Position numbers and translations under genes: made by a program | DNA from: CAYSVN01 sp964434585 | GTDB lineage: Bacteria; Patescibacteriota; Gracilibacteria; Peribacterales; Peribacteraceae | Direction: 5' to 3' | Assembly (NCBI GenBank): GCA_964434585.1 | Contig: CAYSVN010000041.1 | Span: 1-11,202, forward strand | DNA length: 11,202 bases | In this document: positions 1-6,101 of the stretch, piece after piece | How positions within the stretch are numbered: position 1 is the first letter of the stretch | How the letters are laid out: the number at the start of each line of letters is the position of its first letter | Notes under the pieces: generated by a model | Database searches by the model: none | Seen by the model: only the letters and a program-made list of their open reading frames with translations | Told to the model about the DNA's origin: nothing

Positions 1-2
1 TT

Positions 3-425
3 AATTCCTGTGTGCTACCGCTTGGTAGTGAAGCTGGCTGGCAACTGTTTGATTACATTGCTGGCAATAAACGCCAGCAGGCACTGCAGTATTTACGTAC
101 CATGGAAAGTTTCCATGAAAATGCTCATGGGCTTTGGTCGCGCTTTAGTTGGTGGTGCGCACGTGTGCTATGGGTTCAAGCAATGCTAGCTAGTGGAGTA
201 AGCGACAGTAAACAAATTGCAAGTGGGCTTGGTGTTCATCCATTTTCATTACGAAGTATGACGCCGCTTGCTAGACGCCTTAACAGACAGCAGTCTCAAG
301 AAGTTGCTGATTGGCTTCTTGTACAAGAACAAGGCTTAAAAACCGGTAAAATACGTGCTACGCAAGAATTCCCAGAAGAGCTACAAGCTGTCTTAGATCA
401 ATCTGTTTTACTGCTAACAGATTAA
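3..425 (+). CDS. holA: DNA polymerase III delta subunit, C-terminal part (partial, 5' end outside window)
   Basis: The reading frame is open from the first full codon at base 3 to the TAA at 423-425, so the gene starts upstream of the window and only about 140 C-terminal residues are visible. The segment is all-helical. It contains a run like the delta-subunit collar domain: a helix ending in ALQYLRTM, a Trp-rich helix, then an LGVHPFSLRSM stretch followed by ARRLNRQQ and a helix ending LLVQEQGLKTGKIR. In HolA homologues the 'lgvhpf..rk...qar.fs..ql' and 'd..lKtG' patterns occupy the same places. HolA opens the beta sliding clamp within the clamp-loader complex at the replication fork. No catalytic motif exists in this domain, so the call rests on pattern resemblance, and the N-terminal AAA+-like part cannot be checked. 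The stop overlaps the convergent gene's stop by 3 nt. Confidence 0.72.
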   Translation, partial: NSCVLPLGSEAGWQLFDYIAGNKRQQALQYLRTMESFHENAHGLWSRFSWWCARVLWVQAMLASGVSDSKQIASGLGVHPFSLRSMTPLARRLNRQQSQEVADWLLVQEQGLKTGKIRATQEFPEELQAVLDQSVLLLTD

Positions 426-838
426 AGGCTTTCGATCTGGTCAAGGATATCTTCTGCCTGATCGCTAGCTTCTTCGTGATGTTTGGCTTCGTCTTCTACG
501 CGCACTCGACGTTTCTTTTCTTTTTTTATTTGCTGCTGTCGCACCTTTTCTTTTGTGGTTATTGCTTCTACCTGGTTCGCGTATTTTTCATCGATAGCTG
601 CTAACTCTTTTTTTTCGGTTCTTAAAATCTGTAACAAGTTATTTGTTTGAGGTTCTGTCATTACAGGAATAATGTTTATCCAGTACTGCCGCTCCTTATT
701 ATTCATGCTTTCGGATTGACGAATAAGCCCAATTAACTCTGGATATTTTTCTTGTAGTGCCTTAGGAATACTAAGGGTTACAACGCTATCATCACTAGCT
801 GCTGAGCCATCGCCAGTGTTGCCAGTTGTACTTGCCAT
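422..838 (-). CDS. Small charged coiled-coil protein of unknown function, downstream of greA
   Basis: I do not recognise a named family. The 138-residue protein has a Ser/Thr/Gly-rich N-terminus (about 1-20). A compact helical segment follows (about 25-72) containing ERQYWINIIPVMTEPQTNNLLQIL, described here as a Trp-containing helix, a Pro turn and a Leu-rich helix. After that comes a long Lys/Glu/Arg-rich helix (about 73-138) that is very likely a coiled coil. There is no signal peptide or membrane segment, so it is probably cytosolic. Its ATG lies only 2 nt after the greA stop and has no Shine-Dalgarno site, so it is probably co-transcribed with greA and translated by reinitiation. A transcription- or nucleic-acid-related role is only a guess from this context. 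Its stop overlaps that of the convergent holA-like gene and no terminator is visible between them. Confidence 0.75.
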   Translation of the reverse strand: MASTTGNTGDGSAASDDSVVTLSIPKALQEKYPELIGLIRQSESMNNKERQYWINIIPVMTEPQTNNLLQILRTEKKELAAIDEKYANQVEAITTKEKVRQQQIKKEKKRRVRVEDEAKHHEEASDQAEDILDQIESL

Positions 839-840
839 GA

Positions 841-1362
841 TTAGGAAATTTTAAGAATCTCGTATTTAATGGTTCCTGCCGGAGCTTTTACACTGACGGT
901 GTCTCCTTTTTTTCCACCAAGTAATGCTTTACCTACCGGAGATTCATTACTAATTTTTTTACCAAAAGGATCAGCTTCGGTTGAACCAACAATAGTATAT
1001 GTTTCCTCTGTTTTACGAGTAGTTACTTTAATGGTAACAGTCGAACCAATATCAGCAGTTTTGGTTTTATGTTTGTCTGAAATTACTTTTGCATTTCGGA
1101 CTTTTTTATCTAGTTCTAAAATTCGACCTTCAACGAATGCCTGTTCATTTTTAGCTTCTTCGTATTCTGCATTTTCACTAAGGTCACCGTAAGAAATTGC
1201 TTCCTTTAGACGATCTGCTACCTCCTTTCTTTTTACAGTTTTAAGTTCTTCTAGTTCCTCCTTTAATTCTTTCATTCCTTCTTTTGTAAGTAAGGTTTGC
1301 TCTTCACCAAAATCACCATCGTCACCAAAATCATCATCTGTTATTGTTGCATCGTCTGACAT
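841..1362 (-). CDS. greA: Transcription elongation factor GreA
   Basis: GreA rescues backtracked RNA polymerase by inserting its N-terminal coiled coil into the secondary channel and stimulating transcript cleavage. The 173-residue product shows the coiled coil (about 26-95) with the tip motif GDLSENAEYEEAK at 59-71. D60 and E63 match the Mg-coordinating acidic pair of the family. A C-terminal FKBP-like domain (about 100-173) contains the typical PFGKKISNESPVGKALLG segment. The start is taken as the ATG at 1360-1362. A longer frame opens with a TTG at 1395, but that would add a Tyr/Phe-rich leader lying almost on top of the -10 box. Relative to the usual length of about 158 residues, the extra sequence is a very acidic N-terminal tail (1-21, nine Asp and two Glu). 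The small coiled-coil gene follows after 2 nt. Confidence 0.95.
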   Translation of the reverse strand: MSDDATITDDDFGDDGDFGEEQTLLTKEGMKELKEELEELKTVKRKEVADRLKEAISYGDLSENAEYEEAKNEQAFVEGRILELDKKVRNAKVISDKHKTKTADIGSTVTIKVTTRKTEETYTIVGSTEADPFGKKISNESPVGKALLGGKKGDTVSVKAPAGTIKYEILKIS

Positions 1363-1397
1363 AAACGTAAAATTAAAAAAATAGTATAAGTACAAAG

Positions 1398-1425
1398 ATT
1401 ATACGGAGTTAAGCTTTAAGAGCAA
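1398..1425 (-). promoter_or_regulatory. Predicted greA promoter
   Basis: On the minus strand a perfect TATAAT (1398-1403) lies 35 nt upstream of the greA ATG. A weak -35 TTGCTC (1420-1425) sits 16 bp further upstream. Transcription would start near 1391, which excludes the TTG at 1395 as the greA start. No Shine-Dalgarno site is visible in the AT-rich leader. Confidence 0.5.
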
Positions 1426-1449
1426 GTAGTTTGTTGCTTTTTTAGTTAC

Positions 1450-1470
1450 AAAAAAGTAGAGCTATTTACT
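1450..1470 (-). terminator. Weak possible terminator after the voltage-sensor gene
   Basis: On the minus strand the stop codon region can form a short imperfect hairpin (AGTA paired with TACT around a central AGCT), followed by six T residues. The stem is only about 5 bp with mismatches, so this is a marginal candidate. No better terminator exists between this gene and greA. Confidence 0.2.
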
Positions 1471-2461
1471 AAAAAATACTTGGCTGTTCAACTGGTATTT
1501 GTGTTGCCTGGTTTTGCATACCATTAGGATTGGCCTGCATTTGTTCCTGCATTAATGCGCATTGGTTCATAATGATATGGCAAGAGTCTTCATGATTTTT
1601 TACAAATGTATGCTCAATATTACCAGCAGCAACAGCAGCAGTTTCAATGCTAACGTTGCCGTACCCTAGCATATAACTAATAATACCAGTGAATTTTGGT
1701 TTTACATTGGTAATAGAGCTAAATAACACTTGATTTAAATGCCGACCGAATAAATGCCAGTCTTGGAAAATAAGCCTTCTGCTAGTTACATAAATTACAT
1801 CGTAGTTATAATCTAAAAGAGATTTATACAGATAAACCATCGCAAAAATAAAAACAACAGCAGAGCTTGTAATAGCAATAGGATTTGTAGGTAGTAGTAG
1901 AATAATAAGCAATGCTACTGAATTACAAAGTAGAGGGATAATCATGTGGATAATTAATGAAAGAGGGTGCTTCCTGATAGTGTGTAATACTTCTTCGCCC
2001 TCCATTAGTTGTAGCTCTTCGGCAGTTTCTTGGTTGAGTACAGTTGCTGTTTGCATATGCCCTAGTTTAATAATACGCACTAGCCTTATAAGGCGTAACG
2101 CACGAACATATTGCGTATTAAAGAGCCCGATGAAAAATGGCGCAATTGAGAGAAGGTCAATAATTCCAAAAAATGAAAAGATGTATTTTAATCTTTTAGG
2201 TGCAGCGTAAATTCTTAGTAAATATTCTAAGGTAAAAAAGATAGTGATTACAATTTCGAATACTATAAATAGGAGCTTGTATTTTTCGAATACCTCTAGA
2301 AATTCTAGTGGTAACACTACAATAGAAAGTACTATTAGCAATATTAATACTACGTTAAATAGTTTTCCACGTACGCCGACACCTTTATTGATAATCGACC
2401 AAATCTGTTGTCGCAGCGGAGATAAGCCTTCAAGATTACTATTGTATTCCATATATCGCAT
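1469..2461 (-). CDS. Membrane protein: voltage-sensor domain fused to a bPH2 (bacterial PH) domain
   Basis: This 330-residue protein joins two families. Residues about 33-133 are a four-helix voltage sensor: S1 (33-52), S2 (62-86) with the FFTLEYLLRIY signature (E79, R83), S3 (91-114) with IIDLLSIAPFF (D102), and S4 (118-133) with basic residues every third position (R120, R123, R126, R129, K132). A channel would continue with S5, a pore loop and S6. Here instead there is a soluble linker (about 134-165, QLMEGEEVLHTIRKHP), a hydrophobic hairpin (168-190 and 195-213) and a beta-rich segment (214-300) with YVTSRRLIF and MLGYGNVSIETA, as in bPH2/YdbS-like proteins. The tail is Gln/Asn/Met-rich. 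Voltage sensing by the N-terminal half is established for the family; control of the bPH2 half by voltage is inference. Met4 (ATG at 2450-2452) is an alternative start. It is divergent from lemA. Confidence 0.85.
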   Translation of the reverse strand: MRYMEYNSNLEGLSPLRQQIWSIINKGVGVRGKLFNVVLILLIVLSIVVLPLEFLEVFEKYKLLFIVFEIVITIFFTLEYLLRIYAAPKRLKYIFSFFGIIDLLSIAPFFIGLFNTQYVRALRLIRLVRIIKLGHMQTATVLNQETAEELQLMEGEEVLHTIRKHPLSLIIHMIIPLLCNSVALLIILLLPTNPIAITSSAVVFIFAMVYLYKSLLDYNYDVIYVTSRRLIFQDWHLFGRHLNQVLFSSITNVKPKFTGIISYMLGYGNVSIETAAVAAGNIEHTFVKNHEDSCHIIMNQCALMQEQMQANPNGMQNQATQIPVEQPSIF

Positions 2462-2490
2462 AAAATATCATATTTTTATCTATTTGGCAA
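2462..2490 (-). promoter_or_regulatory. Predicted promoter of the voltage-sensor/bPH2 gene
   Basis: On the minus strand, TTGCCA (2485-2490, five of six matches to TTGACA) is followed after 17 bp by an extended -10, TGA plus TATTTT (2462-2467), directly abutting the annotated ATG. Transcription would begin near 2455, only about 3 nt before the in-frame Met4 codon, which favours Met4 and a nearly leaderless mRNA. A competing -10 (TATGAT, 2467-2472) would instead make a leaderless transcript starting at the upstream ATG. Confidence 0.4.
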
Positions 2491-2523
2491 GTGTTCTTAT
2501 GATTTTTCCTCTAAAGCTTAGCG

Positions 2524-2529
2524 TATAAT
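2524..2529 (+). promoter_or_regulatory. Predicted -10 box for lemA-TPM
   Basis: A perfect TATAAT lies 26 nt upstream of the lemA ATG, giving a start site near 2536 and a leader of about 20 nt. No convincing -35 is seen at 16-18 bp, and the T/C-rich leader has no Shine-Dalgarno site. Confidence 0.5.
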
Positions 2530-2555
2530 GCGTTTACTTTTTTCCCGCTTATTTT

Positions 2556-3146
2556 ATGAAACTTTCGAAACCACTTTTAATTATTATTGTACTAGCTGTC
2601 CTTATTCTTGGCTGGGTTTGGTCTACCTATAACAACCTTATTGTTACCCGCGAGGGTGTTGATGGAGCCTGGGCTCAGGTTGAAACCCAATACCAACGTC
2701 GGTTTGATTTAATTCCTAACCTACAAAGTACAGTTGAAGGTGCTGCTAACTTTGAACAAGATACATTTCTAGCAGTTACAGAAGCACGTACTAAATGGCT
2801 TAACGCTCAACAGTCTGGCGATACAGATGGTCAAATAGCGGCTGCTAGCCAATTCGATGGAGCATTATCGCGTTTATTGGTTACTGTTGAAAACTATCCT
2901 CAATTGCAAGCTACGCAAGCATTTCGTGATTTAATGGCGCAGCTAGAAGGTACAGAAAATAGAATTACTGTAGCGCGTATGGACTTTAACAATACTGTTC
3001 AGCGCTATAACATTTTAACAAAACGTGTGCCAACAAATATTATTGCTAATATATTTGGCTTTGATGCTCGTAGCTTCTTTGATGCCACAGAAGGTTCGGA
3101 TGTTGCTCCTACTATTGATTTTAACTTTGGTGAAACAGCCTCGTAG
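2556..3146 (+). CDS. lemA: LemA family membrane protein
   Basis: The 196-residue product has one N-terminal transmembrane helix (about 6-25). The family signature follows directly: YNNLIVTREGVDGAWAQVE and then a QRRFDLIPNL stretch, which together mark LemA proteins. The rest is a helical bundle (about 35-165), with the typical late segment containing ENRITVARMDFNNTVQRYN, here about 135-152. LemA proteins are anchored in the cytoplasmic membrane; their biochemical role is not well defined. Length is normal for the family (about 180-200). The TAG stop shares its G with the GTG start of the next gene (TAGTG), so the pair is almost certainly co-transcribed and translationally coupled. LemA next to a TPM-domain protein is a recurrent arrangement in bacteria, suggesting joint action at the envelope. 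Confidence 0.93.
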   Translation: MKLSKPLLIIIVLAVLILGWVWSTYNNLIVTREGVDGAWAQVETQYQRRFDLIPNLQSTVEGAANFEQDTFLAVTEARTKWLNAQQSGDTDGQIAAASQFDGALSRLLVTVENYPQLQATQAFRDLMAQLEGTENRITVARMDFNNTVQRYNILTKRVPTNIIANIFGFDARSFFDATEGSDVAPTIDFNFGETAS

Positions 3147-4018
3147 TGTTTAAGCGCATTGCTTTACTTTGGCTTATTATATTAATGGGGGTTGCTATGC
3201 AACCCTCGTTAATACATGCCTTTAACACTCCGGTTAATGATGGCTTTGTAACACTTGATCCTGAAATTACTGTTATCTCTGCTCAAACAGAACAACAACT
3301 TGAGACAATTCTTACAGCATACCAACAAGTGACATCGAATGAAATTGCCATTTTATTTACCAGTACATTAGATGGTAGTGATTGTAATGCGGTTGCTGTT
3401 GAAGTGGGACGCGAGTGGGGAGTAGGGGATGAGCGTAAGAATAATGGTATTATGCTTCTTGCTAGCTATGAAGATCGAAAACTTTGTATAGCTACCGGCT
3501 ATGGCTTAGAAGGAGCAGTGCCAGATATTGTCGCTAAAGGGATAATTGATGAAGTGTTAACGCCTAATTTTAGAGCAGGTAATTACGGCTCGGGATTACT
3601 ACTGGCTGTTGATAGTTTACAAAAACATATTGGTGGTGAATACACTGCAGATAAATATGCTAGTAGTGGAGATGATTTTTCTTGGCTACCTATGGCGTTT
3701 TTTTTGTTTATGTTTTTATTTGAATTGATTATAGCTATTTTACAGCGTGTAAAAGGTTGGTGGTTAGGTGGTGTATTTGGTGGTGTTGGAGGTATAATAT
3801 TAGTTATTGCTCAACAATTATGGATTACCATTCCTATTTTGATTTTAATTGGGCTACTGCTTGATTACATGGTTTCTAAGCATTATAAAAAAAATGGTCG
3901 TCGTTCTAGCTTTTGGGCAGGTGGCAATTGGGGTCCTAGTAGTTCTCGTAGAGGAGGCAGTTCGCATAGATTTGGTGGTGGAAGTTTTGGTGGAGGAGGT
4001 GCTAGTGGGGGATGGTGA
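3146..4018 (+). CDS. TPM-domain (YgcG-like) exported membrane protein with Gly-rich tail
   Basis: The start is a GTG overlapping the lemA stop by one base. It gives a proper signal peptide: a basic MFKR, a hydrophobic core to about 19, and probable cleavage after IHA at 25. Residues about 38-162 form a TPM domain with the expected GVGDERKNNGIMLLAS and IATGYGLEGAVPD segments. Three hydrophobic stretches follow (about 181-200, 206-223, 226-243), and the protein ends in a Ser/Gly-rich tail closing with FGGGGASGGW, typical of the family. TPM proteins were first linked to thylakoid/photosystem II repair and phosphatase activity; the function of bacterial membrane forms is unclear. Two Cys in the mature domain (C80, C114) could pair outside the cell. 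The TGA stop falls exactly at the usual family end. Confidence 0.9.
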   Translation: MFKRIALLWLIILMGVAMQPSLIHAFNTPVNDGFVTLDPEITVISAQTEQQLETILTAYQQVTSNEIAILFTSTLDGSDCNAVAVEVGREWGVGDERKNNGIMLLASYEDRKLCIATGYGLEGAVPDIVAKGIIDEVLTPNFRAGNYGSGLLLAVDSLQKHIGGEYTADKYASSGDDFSWLPMAFFLFMFLFELIIAILQRVKGWWLGGVFGGVGGIILVIAQQLWITIPILILIGLLLDYMVSKHYKKNGRRSSFWAGGNWGPSSSRRGGSSHRFGGGSFGGGGASGGW

Positions 4019-4023
4019 ACAAA

Positions 4024-4059
4024 GGTTGCAGAAGTTGAAGATATTGCAGGTGTATAAGA
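4024..4059 (+). repeat. 9-bp-period degenerate repeat after the TPM gene
   Basis: Beginning 6 nt after the TPM stop, four successive 9-bp units fit a loose consensus nGTTGmAGr: GGTTGCAGA, AGTTGAAGA, TATTGCAGG, TGTATAAGA. The same unit recurs after pilT at 8327-8362. A run of eight T follows at 4095-4102, but there is no strong GC stem, so a terminator role is uncertain. Confidence 0.55.
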
Positions 4060-4126
4060 GGTTTTGTCTGCCTGATAAGTTTATTAATATTGTCTTTTTT
4101 TTAAGTCCTTGATACTTTTGATTATA

Positions 4127-4155
4127 TTGACTTTTTGTCAATAAATGACTACCAT
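4127..4155 (+). promoter_or_regulatory. Possible promoter of the double DUF1508 gene
   Basis: TTGACT (4127-4132, five of six to the -35 consensus) and TACCAT (4150-4155, four of six to the -10) are separated by exactly 17 bp, with transcription expected near 4162, about 20 nt before the ATG. The -35 lies in a small perfect palindrome, TTGAC-TTTTT-GTCAA (4127-4141). Confidence 0.35.
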
Positions 4156-4181
4156 AGCTCACTATTTACTGAAATTTTACT

Positions 4182-4757
4182 ATGACTTCTGCTGCAATTT
4201 TGGCTGATACCGAGCGCGTTTACCGATCTCGCGAAAAGGATGTGTGGGAAATTTTAGAAAACAATGGCCAATATGCTTGGCGTAGAACCGCTACAAACAA
4301 AGAGATTGTTGGAAGTTCTAGCGAAGTATTTAATTCTCTAAAAACAGCTGAGCAAAATGCGATGTTATTTGGATATGAAGGTCAGTATAACGTGACTAGT
4401 TCTACTGATTGGAAATTTTACCGTGACGATAAAAGTGAGTATCGCTGGACAGCAACTTATAACGGTCTCGTTATTAACAAGGCACATGAAGGTTATGTCT
4501 CGGAAAAAGCATGCTTACTTAACGCCGTACGACATGGCTACACTGGACATCTTGATAAAGATGACGTGCAACCTGTAGCAAAACCTGATGATTCACCCTT
4601 GCTTGCAGATATGCTTGATAACCATTCAGATCTTTCTGCTCCACTAAAAACTCCACTACAAAAAGAGGTTCAAACTTCTGATAGATTTTTAATTATCTGG
4701 GGAATGGTGCTTATTGTTTTAGTTCTATTGCTAGGGTATTTTCTTTCTGTACTGTAG
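4182..4757 (+). CDS. Tail-anchored protein with two DUF1508 (YegP-like) domains
   Basis: The 191-residue protein holds two divergent copies of the short YegP/DUF1508 fold. Copy 1 (about 21-65) reads WEILENNGQYAWRRTATN then a Ser-rich turn and FNSLKTAEQNAM. Copy 2 (about 77-120) reads WKFYRDDKSEYRWTATYNG then EGYVSEKACLLNAV. Both show the family pattern of an aromatic strand, a xYRWxxxAxNG-like turn and a closing helix. A Pro/Asp-rich linker (about 125-165) leads to a single C-terminal membrane helix (168-190) with no charged tail beyond it, so the domains should lie in the cytoplasm (N-in, tail-anchored). The family has no agreed biochemical role. DUF1508 proteins are normally small and soluble, so the anchor is unusual. 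No Shine-Dalgarno site is seen. The gene converges on pilD. Confidence 0.78.
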   Translation: MTSAAILADTERVYRSREKDVWEILENNGQYAWRRTATNKEIVGSSSEVFNSLKTAEQNAMLFGYEGQYNVTSSTDWKFYRDDKSEYRWTATYNGLVINKAHEGYVSEKACLLNAVRHGYTGHLDKDDVQPVAKPDDSPLLADMLDNHSDLSAPLKTPLQKEVQTSDRFLIIWGMVLIVLVLLLGYFLSVL

Positions 4758-4845
4758 TTAAAAGGTTGTCTTCGCCAAAAATAGCGAAGTACGCCGAAGT
4801 TTTAACGAAGGCGACGAGCAATGGAGGCTTCGGCGTACCTTTTAA
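4758..4845 (-). repeat. 88-bp palindromic repeat, copy A
   Basis: The element is bounded by perfect 9-bp terminal inverted repeats, TTAAAAGGT and ACCTTTTAA. It contains an 11-bp perfect inverted repeat, GTACGCCGAAG (4789-4799) and CTTCGGCGTAC (4828-4838). Read on the minus strand it matches copy B (6316-6403) at 71 of 88 positions with no gaps by my hand alignment. It fills the whole gap between the convergent DUF1508 and pilD genes, supplies the pilD stop codon, and could act as a transcript-end hairpin. Confidence 0.75.
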
Positions 4846-5588
4846 AACAATGCCAATAACTGTTGATTGGCTAATGTAACGATAATAGCTCCAATTACTA
4901 AGAATGGTCCAAAAGCAATCATATGCTGCTTGCTACTGCTTTCTTTTGCAAGTAGGTAAGAAGCGTAGATGGCTCCTGTAATATAACTTAAGCCAATCAT
5001 AAGGACTACCTGCGGCCAACTAAAGAATAAAGGACTAAGCGCAGCAGCAAGTAGCACGTCTCCGCTGCCTATCCACGTGCCCTTGCTAAGTAACCATTGT
5101 AGGCCAAAAAATCCAATTAAAATAATAGGCGACCACCAGCTATAAAGTGCGATAGACCAAGCATATGCTATTGTAACTGCTAAAAGTGAGTAGTTTAAGG
5201 CGTCGGGAATTGTTTGTGTTTTAAAATCATAACTTGCAATACAAACCATTAGCCAAAAAGCGACGCCAAGTAGTAGGGCACTTATTGCTGTTTTGCTCAT
5301 TACAAAAGCTGCTACCATTAATAGTCCGCATAATATCTCCATAATAATGTATTGTGGCGACAAAGGATGTTTACAGCCACGACACCTTCCTAATTGTAAG
5401 ACATAGCTAATAACTGGTATTAATTCGTAACTTTGAAGTACTTTTTTGCAATATGGACATTTAGAACGCCCGCCGACATTGCCGCCTTTTTGGGTACGAA
5501 TAACATAAACGTTTCCAAAGCTACCTAGCGCTGCGCCTAGCACAAACGCAAGTAGTAAAATAAGTGGATGGTGCAGGATAGTGATCAT
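4842..5588 (-). CDS. pilD: Type IV prepilin peptidase / N-methyltransferase (PilD)
   Basis: PilD cleaves the prepilin leader at the cytoplasmic face of the inner membrane and usually methylates the new N-terminal Phe. The 248-residue protein begins with a hydrophobic helix leading into GSFGNVYVIR. The cytoplasmic zinc-type domain carries CPYC (C44, C47) and CRGC (C69, C72). About six further membrane helices follow. The two catalytic aspartates are D121 in YDFKTQTIPD and D177 in the GSGD motif. FGPFL (226-230) is also typical of the family. Length is normal. The ATG lies 8 nt after the stop of the pilin gene and has no Shine-Dalgarno site, so the two are probably one transcription unit. The stop codon is contributed by the copy A repeat. 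Confidence 0.95.
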   Translation of the reverse strand: MITILHHPLILLLAFVLGAALGSFGNVYVIRTQKGGNVGGRSKCPYCKKVLQSYELIPVISYVLQLGRCRGCKHPLSPQYIIMEILCGLLMVAAFVMSKTAISALLLGVAFWLMVCIASYDFKTQTIPDALNYSLLAVTIAYAWSIALYSWWSPIILIGFFGLQWLLSKGTWIGSGDVLLAAALSPLFFSWPQVVLMIGLSYITGAIYASYLLAKESSSKQHMIAFGPFLVIGAIIVTLANQQLLALF

Positions 5589-5596
5589 AAAAAATA

Positions 5597-6028
5597 TTAT
5601 CTAGAGGAAACAATGATGGCACCATCTTCTGCGTTTGGAGCGTAAATATTTAAGGTGCTACCTATAAGTTGTACAGTGTATCCAGAATCTTGACCTTGAA
5701 TTGTTGGATCTTGTGGAATGTCGTTAATAAATTTTGTTCTATCAACAATATCACTATAAACATTACACACATTACCGGTAATACCACTACAATCATCGGT
5801 TAAACAAATGGTGCGTGGAGTGCCATCAATACAGCTGGGGAATTGTTCATTGTTAATATAGTGCATGTAAATAGCATCATTAAGGGCGCTAACATGGCTA
5901 GTTCTTACGGTATTGCGCGCTTGTGCCATTTGTCGACTTGGATTAATTGCCGTAATAACAATAGCTGCTAAAATAGCCATAATTCCCATAACTAGCAGCA
6001 ATTCTATCAATGTAAAAGCTTGTTTCAT
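5597..6028 (-). CDS. Type IV pilin, with prepilin peptidase (pilin 1)
   Basis: The 143-residue prepilin starts at the ATG at 6026-6028. The leader is MKQA, with cleavage expected before FTLIE, and Glu sits at mature position 5. A hydrophobic assembly helix runs to about 27, followed by AINPSRQMAQARNT. The soluble domain has four Cys (66, 75, 80, 88) that could form disulfides. The residue before the cleavage site is Ala, where Gly is usual. The helix region is nearly identical to pilin 2 (6540-6986), showing paralogy, while the globular parts differ. A longer in-frame ORF reaches 6145, but it runs into the palindromic element and is rejected. Only 8 nt separate it from pilD. Whether it is a minor pilin is not settled by the sequence. 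Confidence 0.93.
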   Translation of the reverse strand: MKQAFTLIELLLVMGIMAILAAIVITAINPSRQMAQARNTVRTSHVSALNDAIYMHYINNEQFPSCIDGTPRTICLTDDCSGITGNVCNVYSDIVDRTKFINDIPQDPTIQGQDSGYTVQLIGSTLNIYAPNAEDGAIIVSSR

Positions 6029-6034
6029 GATGGC

Positions 6035-6040
6035 AGTATA
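6035..6040 (-). promoter_or_regulatory. Predicted -10 box of pilin 1-pilD (leaderless)
   Basis: On the minus strand TATACT ends 6 nt before the pilin 1 ATG, so transcription would begin at or next to the A of the ATG. No Shine-Dalgarno site is present. The -35 at 17 bp (TTTTAT) is poor. Confidence 0.45.
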
Positions 6041-6101
6041 GTACAGTTGATTTCTAAATAAAAGATGAGTGCTATAACGCTGGTCGTAAGCTTCTATGGT
6101 G

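Noticed and set aside
869..1192. Plus-strand ORF antisense to greA
   Set aside because: It is an antisense shadow of a conserved gene with no start signal or known pattern.
1363..1395. TTG start adding 11 residues to GreA
   Set aside because: The added Tyr/Phe-rich segment is unlike GreA and lies next to the -10 box, at or upstream of the expected transcription start.
1652..1666. GYG in the voltage-sensor protein as a potassium selectivity filter
   Set aside because: The motif (residues 266-270) is in the beta-rich bPH2 segment, where LGYGxV is usual; no pore helix or S6 surrounds it.
4016..4054. Stop-codon readthrough extending the TPM protein
   Set aside because: The frame continues 12 codons after TGA, but the protein already ends at the canonical family tail, and no readthrough signal is visible.
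3849..4162. ORFs on both strands over the TPM Gly-rich tail
   Set aside because: They are low-complexity shadows of the Gly/Ser codons of the real gene.
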